Part shown: positions 1 through 14,000 of the stretch, piece by piece | Numbering within the stretch: position 1 is the first letter of the stretch | Layout: each line of letters opens with the position of its first letter | Source of the DNA: Apostichopus japonicus | Lineage: Eukaryota; Echinodermata; Holothuroidea; Aspidochirotida; Stichopodidae | Reading direction: 5' to 3' | Assembly: GCF_037975245.1 (NCBI RefSeq) | Contig: NC_092576.1 | Location: 34,202,611-34,266,610 of the forward strand | Length of the DNA: 64,000 nt | The notes under the pieces: model-generated | The model's database searches: none | What the model was told of the DNA's origin: nothing | What the model saw: the letters and a program-made list of their open reading frames with translations, nothing else | Position numbers and translations under genes: made by a program

Positions 1-654
1 TAAACATTGAAAAGTTATTTTCTCTTTCATTATGTAACTTTCATTTTCGAAATAATTGTCAAATATTGTCATGGAATATATTTTTTCACCGAGCAGTTGA
101 GCGTTATTAATGTTATGTTTAGGTATATATATGTTTAGGTAGCGTACCATCACAAATAGTAAGGCACATTAACCACATGTTTTATTTCAATCCGCCAGCG
201 GCGAGGTGAATATAGTTTCATAGTATATAAAACAAGACAATATGGCTGAGATATGAAAATGATGACAAAAGAAAGCAGAAACATTTTAGAACGTGATTTT
301 GGAACAGAGTCAAGCGTTGTAATTAATACGCAGAAATTTTTTACTTGATCTGTTTTGAAGAGAACTGGTTAACTCTACGAAACCAGGAAACAACCCAATT
401 CGTAAAAATAGTCGATGAATAGTCGATACTGACATACATTTTGAGTGAACCTTTAACAGTAAAATTTTGTGTGTGTGTTTGTGTGTTCTTAGCTACAACC
501 ATCACGTTTAGTTTTCAGTGCAAATGAACATTACTCAGATGTTTTCAAATCATAAACAGCTTCCATATGGTATGGTTTATGTCCCTTTAAAGGCTGTAAG
601 TCAGCAAGACATCGTGTATCCTAAACATTTATGAAATATTATTATTGTACTTAC
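1..654. other. Intron of copy A (between 3' LRR exons)
   Basis: No exon is seen here. The stretch is closely related to about 58503-59140 of copy C, which lies between its 69 nt LRR exons at 58222 and 59141. That supports reading it as an intron whose downstream exon lies left of the window. Confidence 0.7.
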
Positions 655-3600
655 ATAAACTGAACACCTGTGTTATAGAACGTATTTCTATCAATATTCC
701 GAATAAAGTTGTTGTTAAGGAAGCTTTACAACGACAGGAAAAAGAAATAATAAAATCAATATTCATGGTAAAATAAACGTAGTGTACTGTTGCTTTAGTT
801 AACCTACCTCCGTAATTATGTCATATATTAATGACCTCAGTGCCTTGTATAATTATATATCAAAAGTTTTACTTGATAGTCAAATAATTGTTGAAATATC
901 TTCTGAACTGCGAAAAATAGTTACCGAAGCCTTTACTAATATCCGTTGTTTAGAACATTTCTTGTTTTACTTCCATTGCTTCAATGCCACTTAAATGAAC
1001 CCGAAAGTAACACAATTCTACGCAATTTCTGTATTTTAGTAAGTCCACAATTGAATTGAAATTGAAATGCTTCTTAAAATTTTGCTTACATTTGATGCAG
1101 GGTCTTCAAACCTTCAAAGGTTGTGTTCTTAAGTTGCGTGAGGTTATTTCTCTGAAGAAGCAAATACTGTATGTTATGTTCCGCTCCAGTTGTTTTCCAA
1201 AGCCCGTCTGGAATCTCAGTTATCTGGTTATTTGATAGGTCTCTGATAAAGTATGAAAATGAATAGGATCAAAGCGATCAAAAGTGTTATTCCTTTCATA
1301 TGTAGCTTGTCACGTTATATGTTGAACAATTTATAATCATTTGTGAACCGTTAATCATTTGTGAACATTTTGTAACCTTTCTGTAACATTTATGTAACAG
1401 ATGTGTAACATAATTTAACCGAGCTTGGGTTATATTTTCATGTTCACCTGTAAAGAACGTACATACGATTTCACCACAAAACTGACTACCAATATCATAT
1501 ATAGGAAGAATATTTTATGGTTAATTGATTTGGGCAATCAGTCAATCTTTATCCTAAAATACACTCATCTATAGAATATGGTAATTTCAACATTTAGTAT
1601 CTTGAATTGAAACTTCTTAATTGTTCAGTTCCTACGTCTTTTGTTTTGTTTTCTGGTTGCACATGTTATGTCGATAAGCTACAAGATCCCACATACAAAA
1701 TATAACTGAAGTTGTAACTTTCTTACAAGACATGATTGATCTGTAGATCGCTAAAAATATCTGCTGGTAACTCTGTTATTTGATTCCGAGCCAAAGAGCT
1801 GCAGAGTAAAACAAACAACAACAAATAACTCTACAAAGTTCAACGAATAGACAAATACAATATGTATCTCTTGTAGAGGACAAAGAGTAATTATGGTAAA
1901 TGGAAAATATACGTCAAGTAAAAGTAGGTATTTGAAAACTCTTGAGGTCTTATAAAGTAGAATACTCCCCGAAATGCAAAAAAAATTAAAGTCAGCAAAA
2001 TTACTAAACACATGTGGAACAGCCTCCATTCTTATCATCCTAACCTAAATATACATACCCAAGTTTTTGAACCACCTCTCACCTACTCATACCAACCCAG
2101 ATTTCGGATTATACATTTACAGCGCAATGTAGTATTTATGTATTTATTTAGGCATCTCCTGAATGAAGGTAAATAAGGCTTTGTTTTTAGCAAATTTAGG
2201 AGCTTGTTCCACAGTGTTGTTGAATTAACTTTAATGTACTATGAGCGTTGCTGTATTAACTACTGGCCTGAACCCCTTTTGCTATCATCGTAAATGTATA
2301 ATAGGAAATGACTTGGCCTATAAACAGACTTTACAGTATTTCATAAACGTTGGTTTTGCTTCGGCGTAATGAATGAAACCAATTGATTTAAATGGGCGTG
2401 TTTACTTCTTCAAAAGCTTTAACCATAGCAAAGCAGTTTTTTCTCAGCATAGTAAAAATACCACACCATAAAATACTTCACTCAGGTTTATAATAATCTC
2501 AGCCCTATAAGTTATTTTCCACCCACTGTTATCTTCTATCAACCACTGTTTAATTTCACATTGTAATGAAAAAGAAAGGAAAAGGAAAACGTCCCTAATT
2601 ATTTTCGATCAATGTCGTTCTCAACCTGCCAATAGATTCACCAATTAAATATGTGTAAAAAAAAACTTAAGCTCGTAATGTATGGTGATATTTTCCCATC
2701 TTTAAATGTGTGTTATGGCTGACTATTCAGTCGATCGCTCTATGACCAAGGGCCTAGGACATTTGGGGCCCAAAACGCTGCAATACCATCCTCCTCAAAG
2801 CCGATGTATAAATGCGTACAAGTTTTGCTTCATAATGGTGGTTATTTCCATTTACGTTGTGTCATTGTTCAGTAGCGTACACACCCTTTTCTATCATGGC
2901 ATTGGAAGGATATCAGGAGGCGAGGACACATCGTGTTATTGTTGATAATGTCGAAAATGTGCAAATTGGCTGTTTCTGGCGTGGCCCATATAACTGCCAA
3001 ACTCCCCTGTTAAAGAGGCTACAATATTATATTCTCCTTACTTTTTAAAAGTGACCATTTCATACGATATGTCGTAAGCTACTACTACAACTTATTAAGA
3101 ACTGTACATAATAACTTGTGACACTTTGCTTATAAAAACACATAGATAAGATATAGTAAAGGTAACGTACTCACAAAAAATGCAGAGATTTTAACCCAGA
3201 GAACGATTCCTTGGTAAGTGTGTGAATTCTATTGTCGGAAATACTTCTGTAAGAAAAAAAATGAAAGGACCAACTTAAATGTGAGGAATAATAGAAAGCG
3301 AGTACCACAATGATACTGAATTAGGCAAAATCTTGGTTGAAGATATAAGAAGTACTGCGCTTAGAAAATGTTTAATTTTTGTCCATGAAAGGTAAGCACA
3401 AGGGTATTTTGGGGGGAGGGGGTGGAGGGGGGCGTTTCAGTAATGAAGAATGATACAAAAACTAAATATAGCTTGCATCTGATTGTCCTTGATAGCGGGA
3501 TGGATATACCTGGTTTCGAGTAATAATAAAAACAATACACATTATTGGACAATAATGTGCCGGTATTCACTTTAATAGGCGTGATACGTACACAAATGAT

Positions 3601-6600
3601 ATATTTGGTGTAGCTCGGAAGAAACCTTGAGGAATCGAAGACAGCTGGTTTCCTACAGCGTGTCTAGACGTGAAACAATAGTGAAATTTAATTAATGTTA
3701 ATGAGATTCTCCTCAAAATAAACATCACAACCAAGTATTTTCGTTCGAGCATAAATTGTTTGTGAAAGATGGATGTAACGTGGCAGGGTCCCTTTACTTC
3801 CATTGTCAGTTGAGAATAAAACCATTCATTTGGGATCTGTTTAAAGTCAGTCTGGATATACAGGTCAGTTCCCTCTGCTAGGAAAACCTTTGGCTAGAAT
3901 ATGAAGGTTGTGGCGATTCACCCTTCCTTTAACTATACAAAACAGAAACCGAAAGTATTTATAAGAACAACCATTCTTTTAAATATCAAACTTATAAACA
4001 TAATTTACTGTTATAAAATGCTCCAGACTACTGCATTAAAGGCCTTACCATTCCTAACGTTCCCGTTTCATGCCACTATCAAAATCATTTAAGGAAATTG
4101 CCCCCCCCCCCCCCGCTCGTATCCTTGAAATCCTGTGCACTATACTCTTGTGCAGGTTACTATTAGATCAAATACTTACAAGCTGTATAGGTGAGTACAA
4201 TTCATAATTAAGTTTTCGGGCAGGTACATTAACCTATTAAACGACATATCTCTGTTGGGAAAGCAAACAACGTTGACTATTTATTGATAATAAATTTCAA
4301 GGAAGTGACAGAAACAATTCTATACCCCTTGTATAGGTTGATCTATTAATCCATTGCTTCAGAAGTTCAAGGTAAATAATCCTTAAGGTAAGGAAGAGTG
4401 TGAAACAATATTTGGTTGGATTGATAAAGAAGTCGCCTACCTTAACAGCTATTTTGCTCCTGCCGCATGACTTAAATTACACACTGTTACAGCGTTGGCC
4501 ATGTTGAATTTGTTGTATTTGTTGACTAAATACTATTATGAGGTCACTTATCAGTCCAGTGAAGACTATTTGCAAAATATGTAACTTTGAACAAAATTAG
4601 TTGATCGATATATTGTAAAACAAGAATATGACCGTTTTGAATTCCGTTTGTCGTGCCTATTAATCAAATATACCATCACGTGACCACACAACGTGTATTT
4701 TATTTGAGAGCAGGTAGTTTCTTTCCGTCTCTGTATCTGGTAATGGTGCAATCATATTGCTAAGTAACTTATACTTAAGAAGTTGCGCTTTTAACCTGTT
4801 CACCTAGAATCAATAAGAAATATAAAACAAAAATCGAAAAGCGAGTGGCTCACTACAGTGTAGTAATCAACTTATAGTGTTTTAGTGTAAAATTTAACCT
4901 TAGATACTTACAGATGAAGCAAATTCGCATTTTTTTGAAAGATTCCTTTCGGAAGCGTGCTAATGTAGTTGTTAGAAATGTCTCTGTGGCACAAAGCAAA
5001 ACGATCCATAAAACAATAAAATGTTTTTAGCTTAAATTATATCCAGACATTATTTTACTTAACAACAATCCTCAAACACACAATCACATTAAAATATTTA
5101 GTTTGTGAACGCTTTCATTCAATAAAGACAATTTCTATGCAGAAAAGGGAACCTATTAGTTGCAGAGACCACTCAGCAAAGAAGAATATGACTGGTATGT
5201 AAAATGAAAGACAAATACATTTCCAATGTACAAGTTTGACATTCAGAATATAGGTAATGAAACATTATTCAATCGGTTTTCAATTTACCCCTGTTTGAAT
5301 TGTAGAGCACGAAGTGAAACCACAAACTAAAACCCTTAAAGTAATTTAATTTTGTCCTTTCTTCATATTTCTTAACTGAACGTTTGGGTCAGAATATAAA
5401 TACAAAATACTGAAAGTTACGTTATTGTTGTAAATCGTCCAACCAACCCCCGCCCCCCCCCCCATTATAAATGTGTAAACAACAAGAGAATTTTAGTAAA
5501 TTTCTGAAATGTTGTCATTTTAAGAAGTTTACGTACAATTCGACCAACAGTTTGTTTGAAGAGAAAGTGTTAACATCAAAACTGCTAATTTGATTCCGAG
5601 AAACTTTCCTGAGTTAAGATAAAGAAAATAACAAGTATTAACAAGTGTCGGTGTATTTGCAAATAATATTGCAACATTCAACGTATTACTATAAGCGTTA
5701 TGTTAACTTTGAGTTTATTTCATATTAAATCCGTATTGTTAACTTATGGCATTGATGATGACTATTTCATAATACGATCGACATTTCTGCTAACGTTAAT
5801 GCATGCATTATTATAACTACAACTATAGGGCGTCGACTTTGGCTCAATTTGTAAAGCGGTTTCAAAATTGCAAGTTACTTACAGTGTCTCAACAGATGAT
5901 AACGAGGAAAATATTTTGGGTGGTAGAGTGTGAATATAGTTTCTTGATAGGATACTGAAAAAAAAATGTGAGAAATAGGGATAGAAAGGGTTAAAAGGAA
6001 CAATCGAGGTGCGAAATCAGAAATTTTTGTTATGTTAGTTGTAGTCTACATGATATACACTTCAAATATGGACGGTAGAAAAACAAACAAAGTTAATGGT
6101 CTGTTTCTTAAGTAAACCATCGTGATACTTGCATAAAAGTCTGGATTTGTTTGAAGGTTTAATATTTAGTAACGTACATACTAACAAGATGCTTCAGTTT
6201 CATGAAAATATTTTCAGAAAGCTCCTGTAGTTTGTTTCGCGATAGAACTCTGTGAAACAAAGAAGAAGAATGAATAAATATGTTTTGAAAATCAATATTT
6301 CTAAGCATAAACCCAGGATATGTAATCATTCTACAGGTAGACGCCAATATCAATCGAGGGGTGCATAGTTCCTTAAGGTTTTAAATACAAAGGGTGCACA
6401 AAAATGTGTAATGTGTTTCATCTTACATTTCCTTCAGATTTAGTGTTTTAAGTAGTAGTTCATCTGGTAGATATTTTAGCTCGTTTCTGGACAATTTCCT
6501 GTACGGAAGATAAATAGTTAAATAAAAAACCTTACATTTCTGCATGTGAGGAATAATATTTATCGAACTGTATACGACATATGGAAGTTGCGTCACCCAT

Positions 6601-8366
6601 GAAAGCGAAAATGCATTGACAACTTTGACAGAAATTATGTCGTAATACAGCATATCTGTTTTTGTATATACTTGATGCGTTGGTATTATCGAGATACTTC
6701 ACGTGTAAACATATGTATCATAATTAGTGCTATTTGACTTTTTCGGTTAAGTCTATATGTTAAGCAACAGTTGAACGAACAGTGTTGCCAAGTTGGTTGT
6801 CTTCCAAAATATCTTCCCAGGCAGATGACTCAGTTTATTTTTCGTCATGTCTCTGTAAGATATAGAAACAAATTACTGGTGAAATACCTCCAAAAAATTA
6901 ACAAGAAACTAACACAAAAAATGCGTCTCAAGCTCACAAAACTAGGCGTCAGTATAATTAGATATGTATAGATATAACTATTGACAACTTTTTGTGAACA
7001 GTTTATTAGATTTGATATATAAATTCTGGTAAATGTAGGTATAGATGACCATAAGAGCGTTTAACGTCCTCATAAATATCTTTTGAGAAATTGTCCATAA
7101 CGGTTTCATTCTTTTATAATTTTTTTCTGCATAAATTAAAAAAAGTCAAGGTTAATTGGAAAAAAGTACCAAGAATCGAATCAATTTGTTCAATGTAAAT
7201 TATCAACAATGTCAGCTGTAAAAAGGTTCGCAGAGTTATTTTAATTTTACTTGATCTAGTCTTATGACTTATAAATTGACGAGGTATGGGATTTTAAACC
7301 GTCTCGTCTACTTACATTACTTTCATTTCTGTGTTGAAATTAAAGGCACCATCGGATATAGTCTCAATGATATTGCTCTGTAAAAATCTGCGAAGAAAAT
7401 ATGACTATCGGTATGACGTTCAGCGTAGGAAAAATGAATTATTCGTGCTGTCATTTATGTTGGCATATATGACAATCTAATCCATTTGATATGTGTAACT
7501 ACTTACAAGTCTTTCAAATGCGATTGGTTAAGGAAAGGATCTCTTGGGATAAACTTCAAATTATTCCCTTTAAAGTCTCTGGAATAAATAAAAATAGTAG
7601 CAACAATAAAGAAAAATAGGGACAAACTATAAGAAAATAGGCATACATTTCACTGCGAAATACAATGAGGTCTAAGTAAGCGGTTATTGTTGCAAATAAT
7701 GTATAACTATGTTGTGTTGTTTTATCATATTGTTTTATTTGTATGTTGTTCATGGTTGATATTCGTAATTAATTGTTCATGTGGAATCACTTTTGTACTC
7801 ATTAATTTACTTTGCTGGTCTCTTGGCGGTCAAAACAATCTGTCGCTTCCAACAAGCGTTCGTGACCTTCTCTGGGTCGTTTGACAATAACTGTCCTAGC
7901 ATGAAATATGAAATGCCGCACGCACAATGTTTTTTCAAAACTTACATCTTAGTAACGTTTGGCGGTATATTCGTCGGAAAGTTACCCAGGCTTCTATTGG
8001 AACAGTCCAGTTCATAGAACTTGTTAGTTTCACGGCAAATACATTCCGCATCATCTCCACAGAGAATCGCTCCACGAACTATGAACATAATCATGACATG
8101 TTAAAGAAACATGTTAAATGATACTAGACCATAGATGATAATGGCAACGATAACGATTCAGATAATAATTAAATTAATGATAATTATCATGATAAAGATA
8201 ACAAAAACTATAATTTAAAAAAAAAATAACTCTTGTTCTTACTGATTTTGATAGGGGATTTACATTAACACAAGACACTGAGGACATAGGACGTTGTGTA
8301 TAATTAGTGGTTTATGTTATCATAATCTTACGGGATAACTCTGAGGAAAACGTCTGAAAGGGTGAT

Positions 8367-8461
<95 letters not shown>

Positions 8462-9501
8462 TGTTTGCACGGGTTATCCGGGTACCCGGGTACCCGCCCG
8501 ACGTGATACTACCCGGTTCCTAATTTATTACCCGAATCCTAAGCAAAGCGTGATTTAAAAAAAAAAAAAAAAAAAAAATTGGCAAACCGACGGTTAGGCA
8601 GATTTCCCATTGACTTAGCGTGGTGTTAGGCTGCAATGTGGTAGAAGATAAAAGCAATAACGAAAGCTTTCCATAGATATCTAATAACTGCGTCACAATT
8701 TCAGCTAATAAACAGATGGCTAGGCTAGACTACCCCCATTGACTTAGTGTGGTGTTAGGCAACCATGTGGTCGAACGTAACAGCAATAACGAAAGTATTC
8801 CATGGATGTCTTATAACTGCGTCACAACTCCAGCAGATAAACAGATGGTTAGGCTTAGCTAGATTTCTCATTGACTTAGTGTGGTGTTAGGCTACCATGT
8901 GGAAGAAATTATTATTTATTCATTCGTTTATTTCAAAGAAGGAAAGGCTGACAAGGAATTTTACGCGATGTTTATGGATTATAGACGGGATAACTAAAAA
9001 ATAGTAATCGCAAGTGGCTTTTTACTAATCGTTTATTCCAAATGTGATCAAATTGCGCGAATCGCGCAATCTCGCGGCTAATGCGAACCCTGGGCCTGCA
9101 TAATAGATAGTAGTAGTATTAAAAACTGTTTAAGAGCTAAATTGGATATTTATATGGTTTGATCCAATAGACGTGCACGAGTTAGCATAAGCAGCGGCGG
9201 CAGTGCGATGTTAGTAGTAATGCTAATTAAAATTAAATAATTAATTTATTAACAAGTTAATGAAAGAAACAGAAGCAAATAAAAATTATTGAGGGAGATA
9301 TTATACCTTATCTTACACCTACGTATTTGAACATGAAAACATTGTCCGTAGAGAATATAATGCATTTATTACAGCATCCAATATGTAATTTCTTGAAAAT
9401 CGTGATACACGAGGGTAAACTAATTTTTTCCGGGTACCCGGATACCCGACGGGTAACGGCCCTCGGGTACCCGGTTCCCGATTTTTGGACCCGTGTAAAC
9501 A

Positions 9502-9552
<51 letters not shown>

Positions 9553-11044
9553 GTTCCCCTTTTATTTGCTGACTGCCTGCGATCACATAATTCTATCCGG
9601 GTCATTCGTATTTCGACATGGGTAATCAGCAAATGTAATATTAAACTTTAATGATGCAACAATCTTGCAAGTTAGAACAACAGGGCATCCCACTCATAGA
9701 TAATTATAACGAAAGAAAATTAATGTAATGAAGATTTAAGTGTTTGCTTACTTTTTTATCTTTATATTCATAGCCTGCACTATATGATAAGATGAAGTAT
9801 CACACTTGACACTTTATTAAAGATAGTTTAATACTCTTTCATCATAAAAGTATACCTTCATAACTTTTGAGTATTTCGTTGTGTAGAAGGAAAAAGAAAA
9901 CCGATATGATCAGCCTCCTGGAAGCTTCACTCTGGAACTGAAAGTAAGGTAACAAACGTAATCTCCCAGCGCTACTTAAAAATAATCTAATTTTCGACCA
10001 AATAATGAAAAATAGAATAAAAGGTTTTAAAGGAAGCATTTGGAGACAGAGAAAACTTGAACATTTATAGCATGTGAAGAAATTTTAGTTCATTTTACAT
10101 AAGTACTAAAGAATGAGAGTAATATTTGTTCCCTATTATTAATTTAACATCAACTTATAGTTAGAGTATCAGCAGAGCATAGCTTTTCAATCAATTGAGT
10201 TGGAAACAAGGCATACTTTAAATCATGCTGCAAATCGAGTCAAAAACACAATTGAAAATATTTATAGACTAGCTCGAAATGGTAATTACATATTAAGGTC
10301 ATTAATAATACATTTGAAATGTGTTACTTACCGGTTATATTGCTAACAAGTACAGGCCAGATAACACAGTAAGAACAGTGGAACGCGTTAACTGGTTCAG
10401 ATCCATGTCTAGCTCCCCAAATAATTATCTCTGACTTTCAATTATGTGTATTTTGTCTAGATTTTCTGAAGTCAGTTTTCATCGTTCATTAAATTTATAT
10501 CAATATTTGAGAACGTACTTTAGGTCACATATGTACCATGTTTCCTATTAGAACTCGTTAAGGAATATTCACTTATCCATCAAGTAATTTAAAGGTTAGT
10601 AAGCATGTATAATATATTGCAAAACAAACAAACAACAACAGGTGGGTTTTACACTTTATCACCTCGAAAGTTGACCTTTAACAACAACGCAGCCCCGTAA
10701 ATAACATATTTCTGCGTAGCATAGAATAAGTCTAAAAGTTAACAACATCTTTTTTTCCCCAATATCATGAATATAAATCTGCATATATTACTCCAATGTA
10801 CAAAGTATAGCCACTAAGTACTATCACGTGTTATGTCAATATCAGTTACTTATCAGAGCCTTTACCTTTATGAATATAATTTATCAGATATATAGTAATA
10901 TCAAAATTGAACTATTATCAGCTTAGCACACTAACATCCTTTACATATCGTTACATAAGCAAATGGACATATGGCACTCAACAGCCCTGCACATACGATT
11001 TGCAAGATACAACGAATTTTACTTACGCAAACTGTGAACCCCAT
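655..11044 (-). CDS. Copy A: 5' part of an LRR / GCC2-GCC3 receptor gene, 17 exons, 3' end off window
   Basis: Exons in transcription order: 11027-11044, 9856-9931, 7946-8078, 7507-7578, 7316-7387, 6781-6852, 6427-6498, 6178-6249, 5883-5954, 5537-5608, 4912-4983, 4180-4251, 3592-3663, 3175-3246, 1727-1798, 1090-1242, 655-723. Each matches the corresponding exon of copy B in length and phase, so 1313 nt of open coding sequence is visible: start MGFTVC, signal core LIISVFFFLL, an N-cap with CGDDAECIC, then about 15 LRRs. The remaining LRRs, the GCC2/GCC3 part and the membrane domain should lie left of base 1. I saw no disabling change. The donor after the 6781-6852 exon is gttcgt, weaker than the others. 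The gene is head to head with copy B. Confidence 0.83.
1799..3174. other. Long intron of copy A with no recognised content
   Basis: No gene is seen. The segment is matched by the copy C intron at 60284-61471. Short open frames at 2706-3048 are not preserved as proteins between the copies and look like chance. Confidence 0.6.
8369..8457. repeat. (TA)n microsatellite, left flank of MITE
   Basis: Almost uninterrupted TA repeat in an intron of copy A, immediately left of the inserted element that begins near 8458. Confidence 0.95.
8458..9505. mobile_element. ~1.05 kb MITE-like element with terminal inverted repeats, in a copy A intron
   Basis: The left end reads TAGTGTTTGCACGGGT and the right end, read on the other strand, TAGTGTTTACACGGGT. 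Both are followed inside by GC-rich CGGGTACCCG blocks, unlike the AT-rich host. It sits in a TA microsatellite, so the target duplication cannot be resolved. Inside are a 22-base A run near 8557 and three partial copies of a ~131 bp repeat. There is no long reading frame, so it is non-autonomous. The homologous intron of copy B (19054-19305) is only 252 bp and lacks it. The ends are loosely hAT-like; classification is uncertain. Confidence 0.75.
8590..8905. repeat. ~131 bp tandem repeat inside the MITE, about 2.5 copies
   Basis: The string CATTGACTTAG(C/T)GTGGTG recurs at 8608, 8737 and 8869, spaced 129 and 132 bp. Around it, GCGTCACAA and AACAGATGG also recur. Confidence 0.8.
9505..9549. repeat. 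(TA)n microsatellite, right flank of MITE
   Basis: Pure TA repeat abutting the right inverted terminus of the element. Confidence 0.9.
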
Positions 11045-14000
11045 CGGCAGCAGAACACCTTAGTGTCTACGGACAAATAGTAACTCTATGCAAGATAAGC
11101 TGAACCGCAAGTTATGCTGTACAATTAGCATTCACCTCAACATTTAAGTTCCTTGTCTTTGGAAACAATAATAGAAACATGTGATGTCGTATCTGTGACT
11201 GTTGATTGCAATTGAAAAATAACTTACTGAAACTGAAATCTGACATCATTTTATTATTCTATTACATATCTACCATACGTCTTTAGTCAACATTGCGTTT
11301 TGATGTTGACATATACTGAACTAGAAGTTGTTCGGACTCTTCATTTTGGTCACTGAATGAAAATATGTATATGCGAGAACATGAAAAGATAGCTAGGGCT
11401 GCTGGCAGTGGAATGTTTCTGCCCGGCTCACATTTCAATTAGGGATACACCACACGACAGTGCTTGGTCATTCAGGTGAATTCCTTGTATTAGAAAAATG
11501 AGTGCCGGGCAATGGAGTGATCATTGTGTTGTTAACCTTTATCAAGGTGTTTCTGAAAATTGTCGCCAAAGAGAATGATTTAACAATATAAAGCGCACGG
11601 AAAACATGGACATCATGGACAGTGTCAAACCATATTTGCTATTTAACTATACAGTAACGAACATAATCAAATTTGGATCAAATGGTTTCAGCTTCTGATG
11701 TCTCTTTTATATCACTCATTGACAAAAATGACACCACTCACACCATTATCTTCCACACGAAATCATATTTTATAATAACTATCCGAATTTAATATTCTAC
11801 CGAGAACTTTCAATATAGGTAACTTTGTACAGTGTATTGCTGCATGAAGGAATTGTATTAGAACCGACCCAACGACACTCCACCATGTAGTCACACATAC
11901 AGCCTTAAATGGTGTGAGGACTCGCGCACAAAAAAAGTCTCATGCCGGTAATCTGACCTAGTTTCGAATGAGGTGTAACATAAGTGTTAGGCACCACCAC
12001 CGATCCCAAAAAAATACACACAGCTTGCTACCGTCGGTAATTAGACACAAGTGCACATTCAATACATACAGCTACGGTCAATACCCACAACACAGTGTAG
12101 ATAGCAGCGTGGACAGATCTAGATAACAGATAACAAGGTATCACGTTTCATTTGTCTGCATTTTGTCTGCATTTTGTCTGCATTTTGTAGCGATAAGAAG
12201 AAAGCGTCATTTGCAAGCAACGGGAAGTTAACTTTTTAGAGCGCGGCATGCGCTTTGGGGCGAGTCTTCAATGCCTTTAATGCTGAACATAGGTACAAGA
12301 GTCTTAACCCTAAAGGGCAACATAAAAGAAAATAATAATCATGTTGGATTATTAAGAATCTATCTAGCGCACTCTTTTTAACTGCATATACTTTGTGAAA
12401 GATTACTATTTCAAAGATTATGTAGTCTAAGACCATAGTGACTATATTCACGTGACGTGACTTGTGCTCTTCAATTTGTGCATATTGATGACGATTCTGA
12501 TGCGAGTGGTGGTAACTTGACAAGGAAACCAGCGGGCATGTATTATTCTAAAACATTTCAGTGTATGTGGTCACAATGAATTGAAATGTATAACTTCAAT
12601 GAAAAGTATGTGGTCTTACTGATAGATTAGCGAAAGCGCGCCAAAACCTTCAATTATTTGTTGTGATATCATTTATACCGTACGACATAAGCTACTTAGT
12701 AATCACTTTCAGTAGCAGTTTAGTGTCACAGGATTTACAATTGTCGATTACTAAAATTACAACCACAGTAAGTGAGGAAAATGTAAGTCTCTGCAATGTT
12801 TCTGCAATGTTTCTCTACAGTTAGTACTGATGACGATTCTGATGCGAGTGGTGGTAGACTTGACAAGGAAACCAGCGGGCATGTATTATTCTAGAACATT
12901 TCAGTGTTTGGGGTCATCATGAATTGAAATGTATAACTTCAATGAAAAATATGTGGTCTTACTGATAGATGAGCAAAAGCGCGCCATAAACCTTCAATTA
13001 TTTGTTGTGATATCATTTACATCGTACGAAATCAGTTACTTAATATGCATCTTCAGCAGCATTTTAGTTTTGCATGATTTACAATTGTTGATTACTAACA
13101 TTTACAAGAATGGTAAGTTAGGAAAATGTGAGAAAATGTGAGTCTCTGCAATGTTTCTGTATAGTAGGGATTGTCAATGTCAGTAAGCTTAAGCTTATAA
13201 TAATTTATATGTTGTACGTTTAGCTGAGCCCCCCCCCCCCACCATCTCCCCTGAAAGGGAATAATTTTACTTTTCTTTCAAATCGGGAATCCGGGATTCT
13301 ATATGATTACGTAATCTGTCTTTTTTTGCTGAAGTAATCCTAACTTCACCTGACTCATATTCATTGGCTCATTGACATGCAAGATCGAAGACTTAAGAGA
13401 ATCTATTATTATAATATCAAGCCACATATTTATACAATCGTTTCACAAGTTTCTTTTGTCGCTTGCTTTTGAAACGATTTTTGTTTCTAACAATACCTTG
13501 TACTTCGATTCATTTCTCACCGTTGAGATTGTGGGAGGGGGAAAGGGATCACCAAATGTCATCTTCTCTTAAGTAATTAAAGTTAGTAAATGCTTTGGTG
13601 AAGTGTTACTTTGCTCCTATCGGCGGCTTGTCTATCACCAATGTGTAAACTCTCTTAACAAGACATCTAGGTTATCGCAAAAAAAGGTATGCATTCTAAT
13701 ACCTAATAATGGTGCTTCAACGTCGCATATTGACACAATGGCGTCCCTGACACGATATTTAGACTTCATATTTCTACACTGGAGCCAGGTTTTTATTTTA
13801 TTTATAAATTTATGAGTTAATTACCAACCTTTTTGCTATGAGAGCTAAACAGGATTATTTGATTGTTTCTACTCCCAATGTTATTACTCTATACGAACAT
13901 ATAATAAGCTAAGCTTTCACGGAGGTTCATTTAAAAGAAGTGTACATTCATATATAGAACAACAATAATAAATTATAATAACGGAAGTAACCACTGGCGT

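Noticed and set aside
2706-3048. Two overlapping plus-strand frames (MADYSVDRSMTK..., MCHCSVAYTPF...)
   Set aside because: They lie in an intron of copy A, are antisense, and are interrupted in the homologous copy C intron.
10332-10406. Minus-strand MDLNQLTRSTVLTVL... followed by a gtaagt donor, resembling a signal-peptide exon of copy A
   Set aside because: An in-frame TAA lies before the donor and no counterpart was seen in copy B, so it was not used as exon 1.
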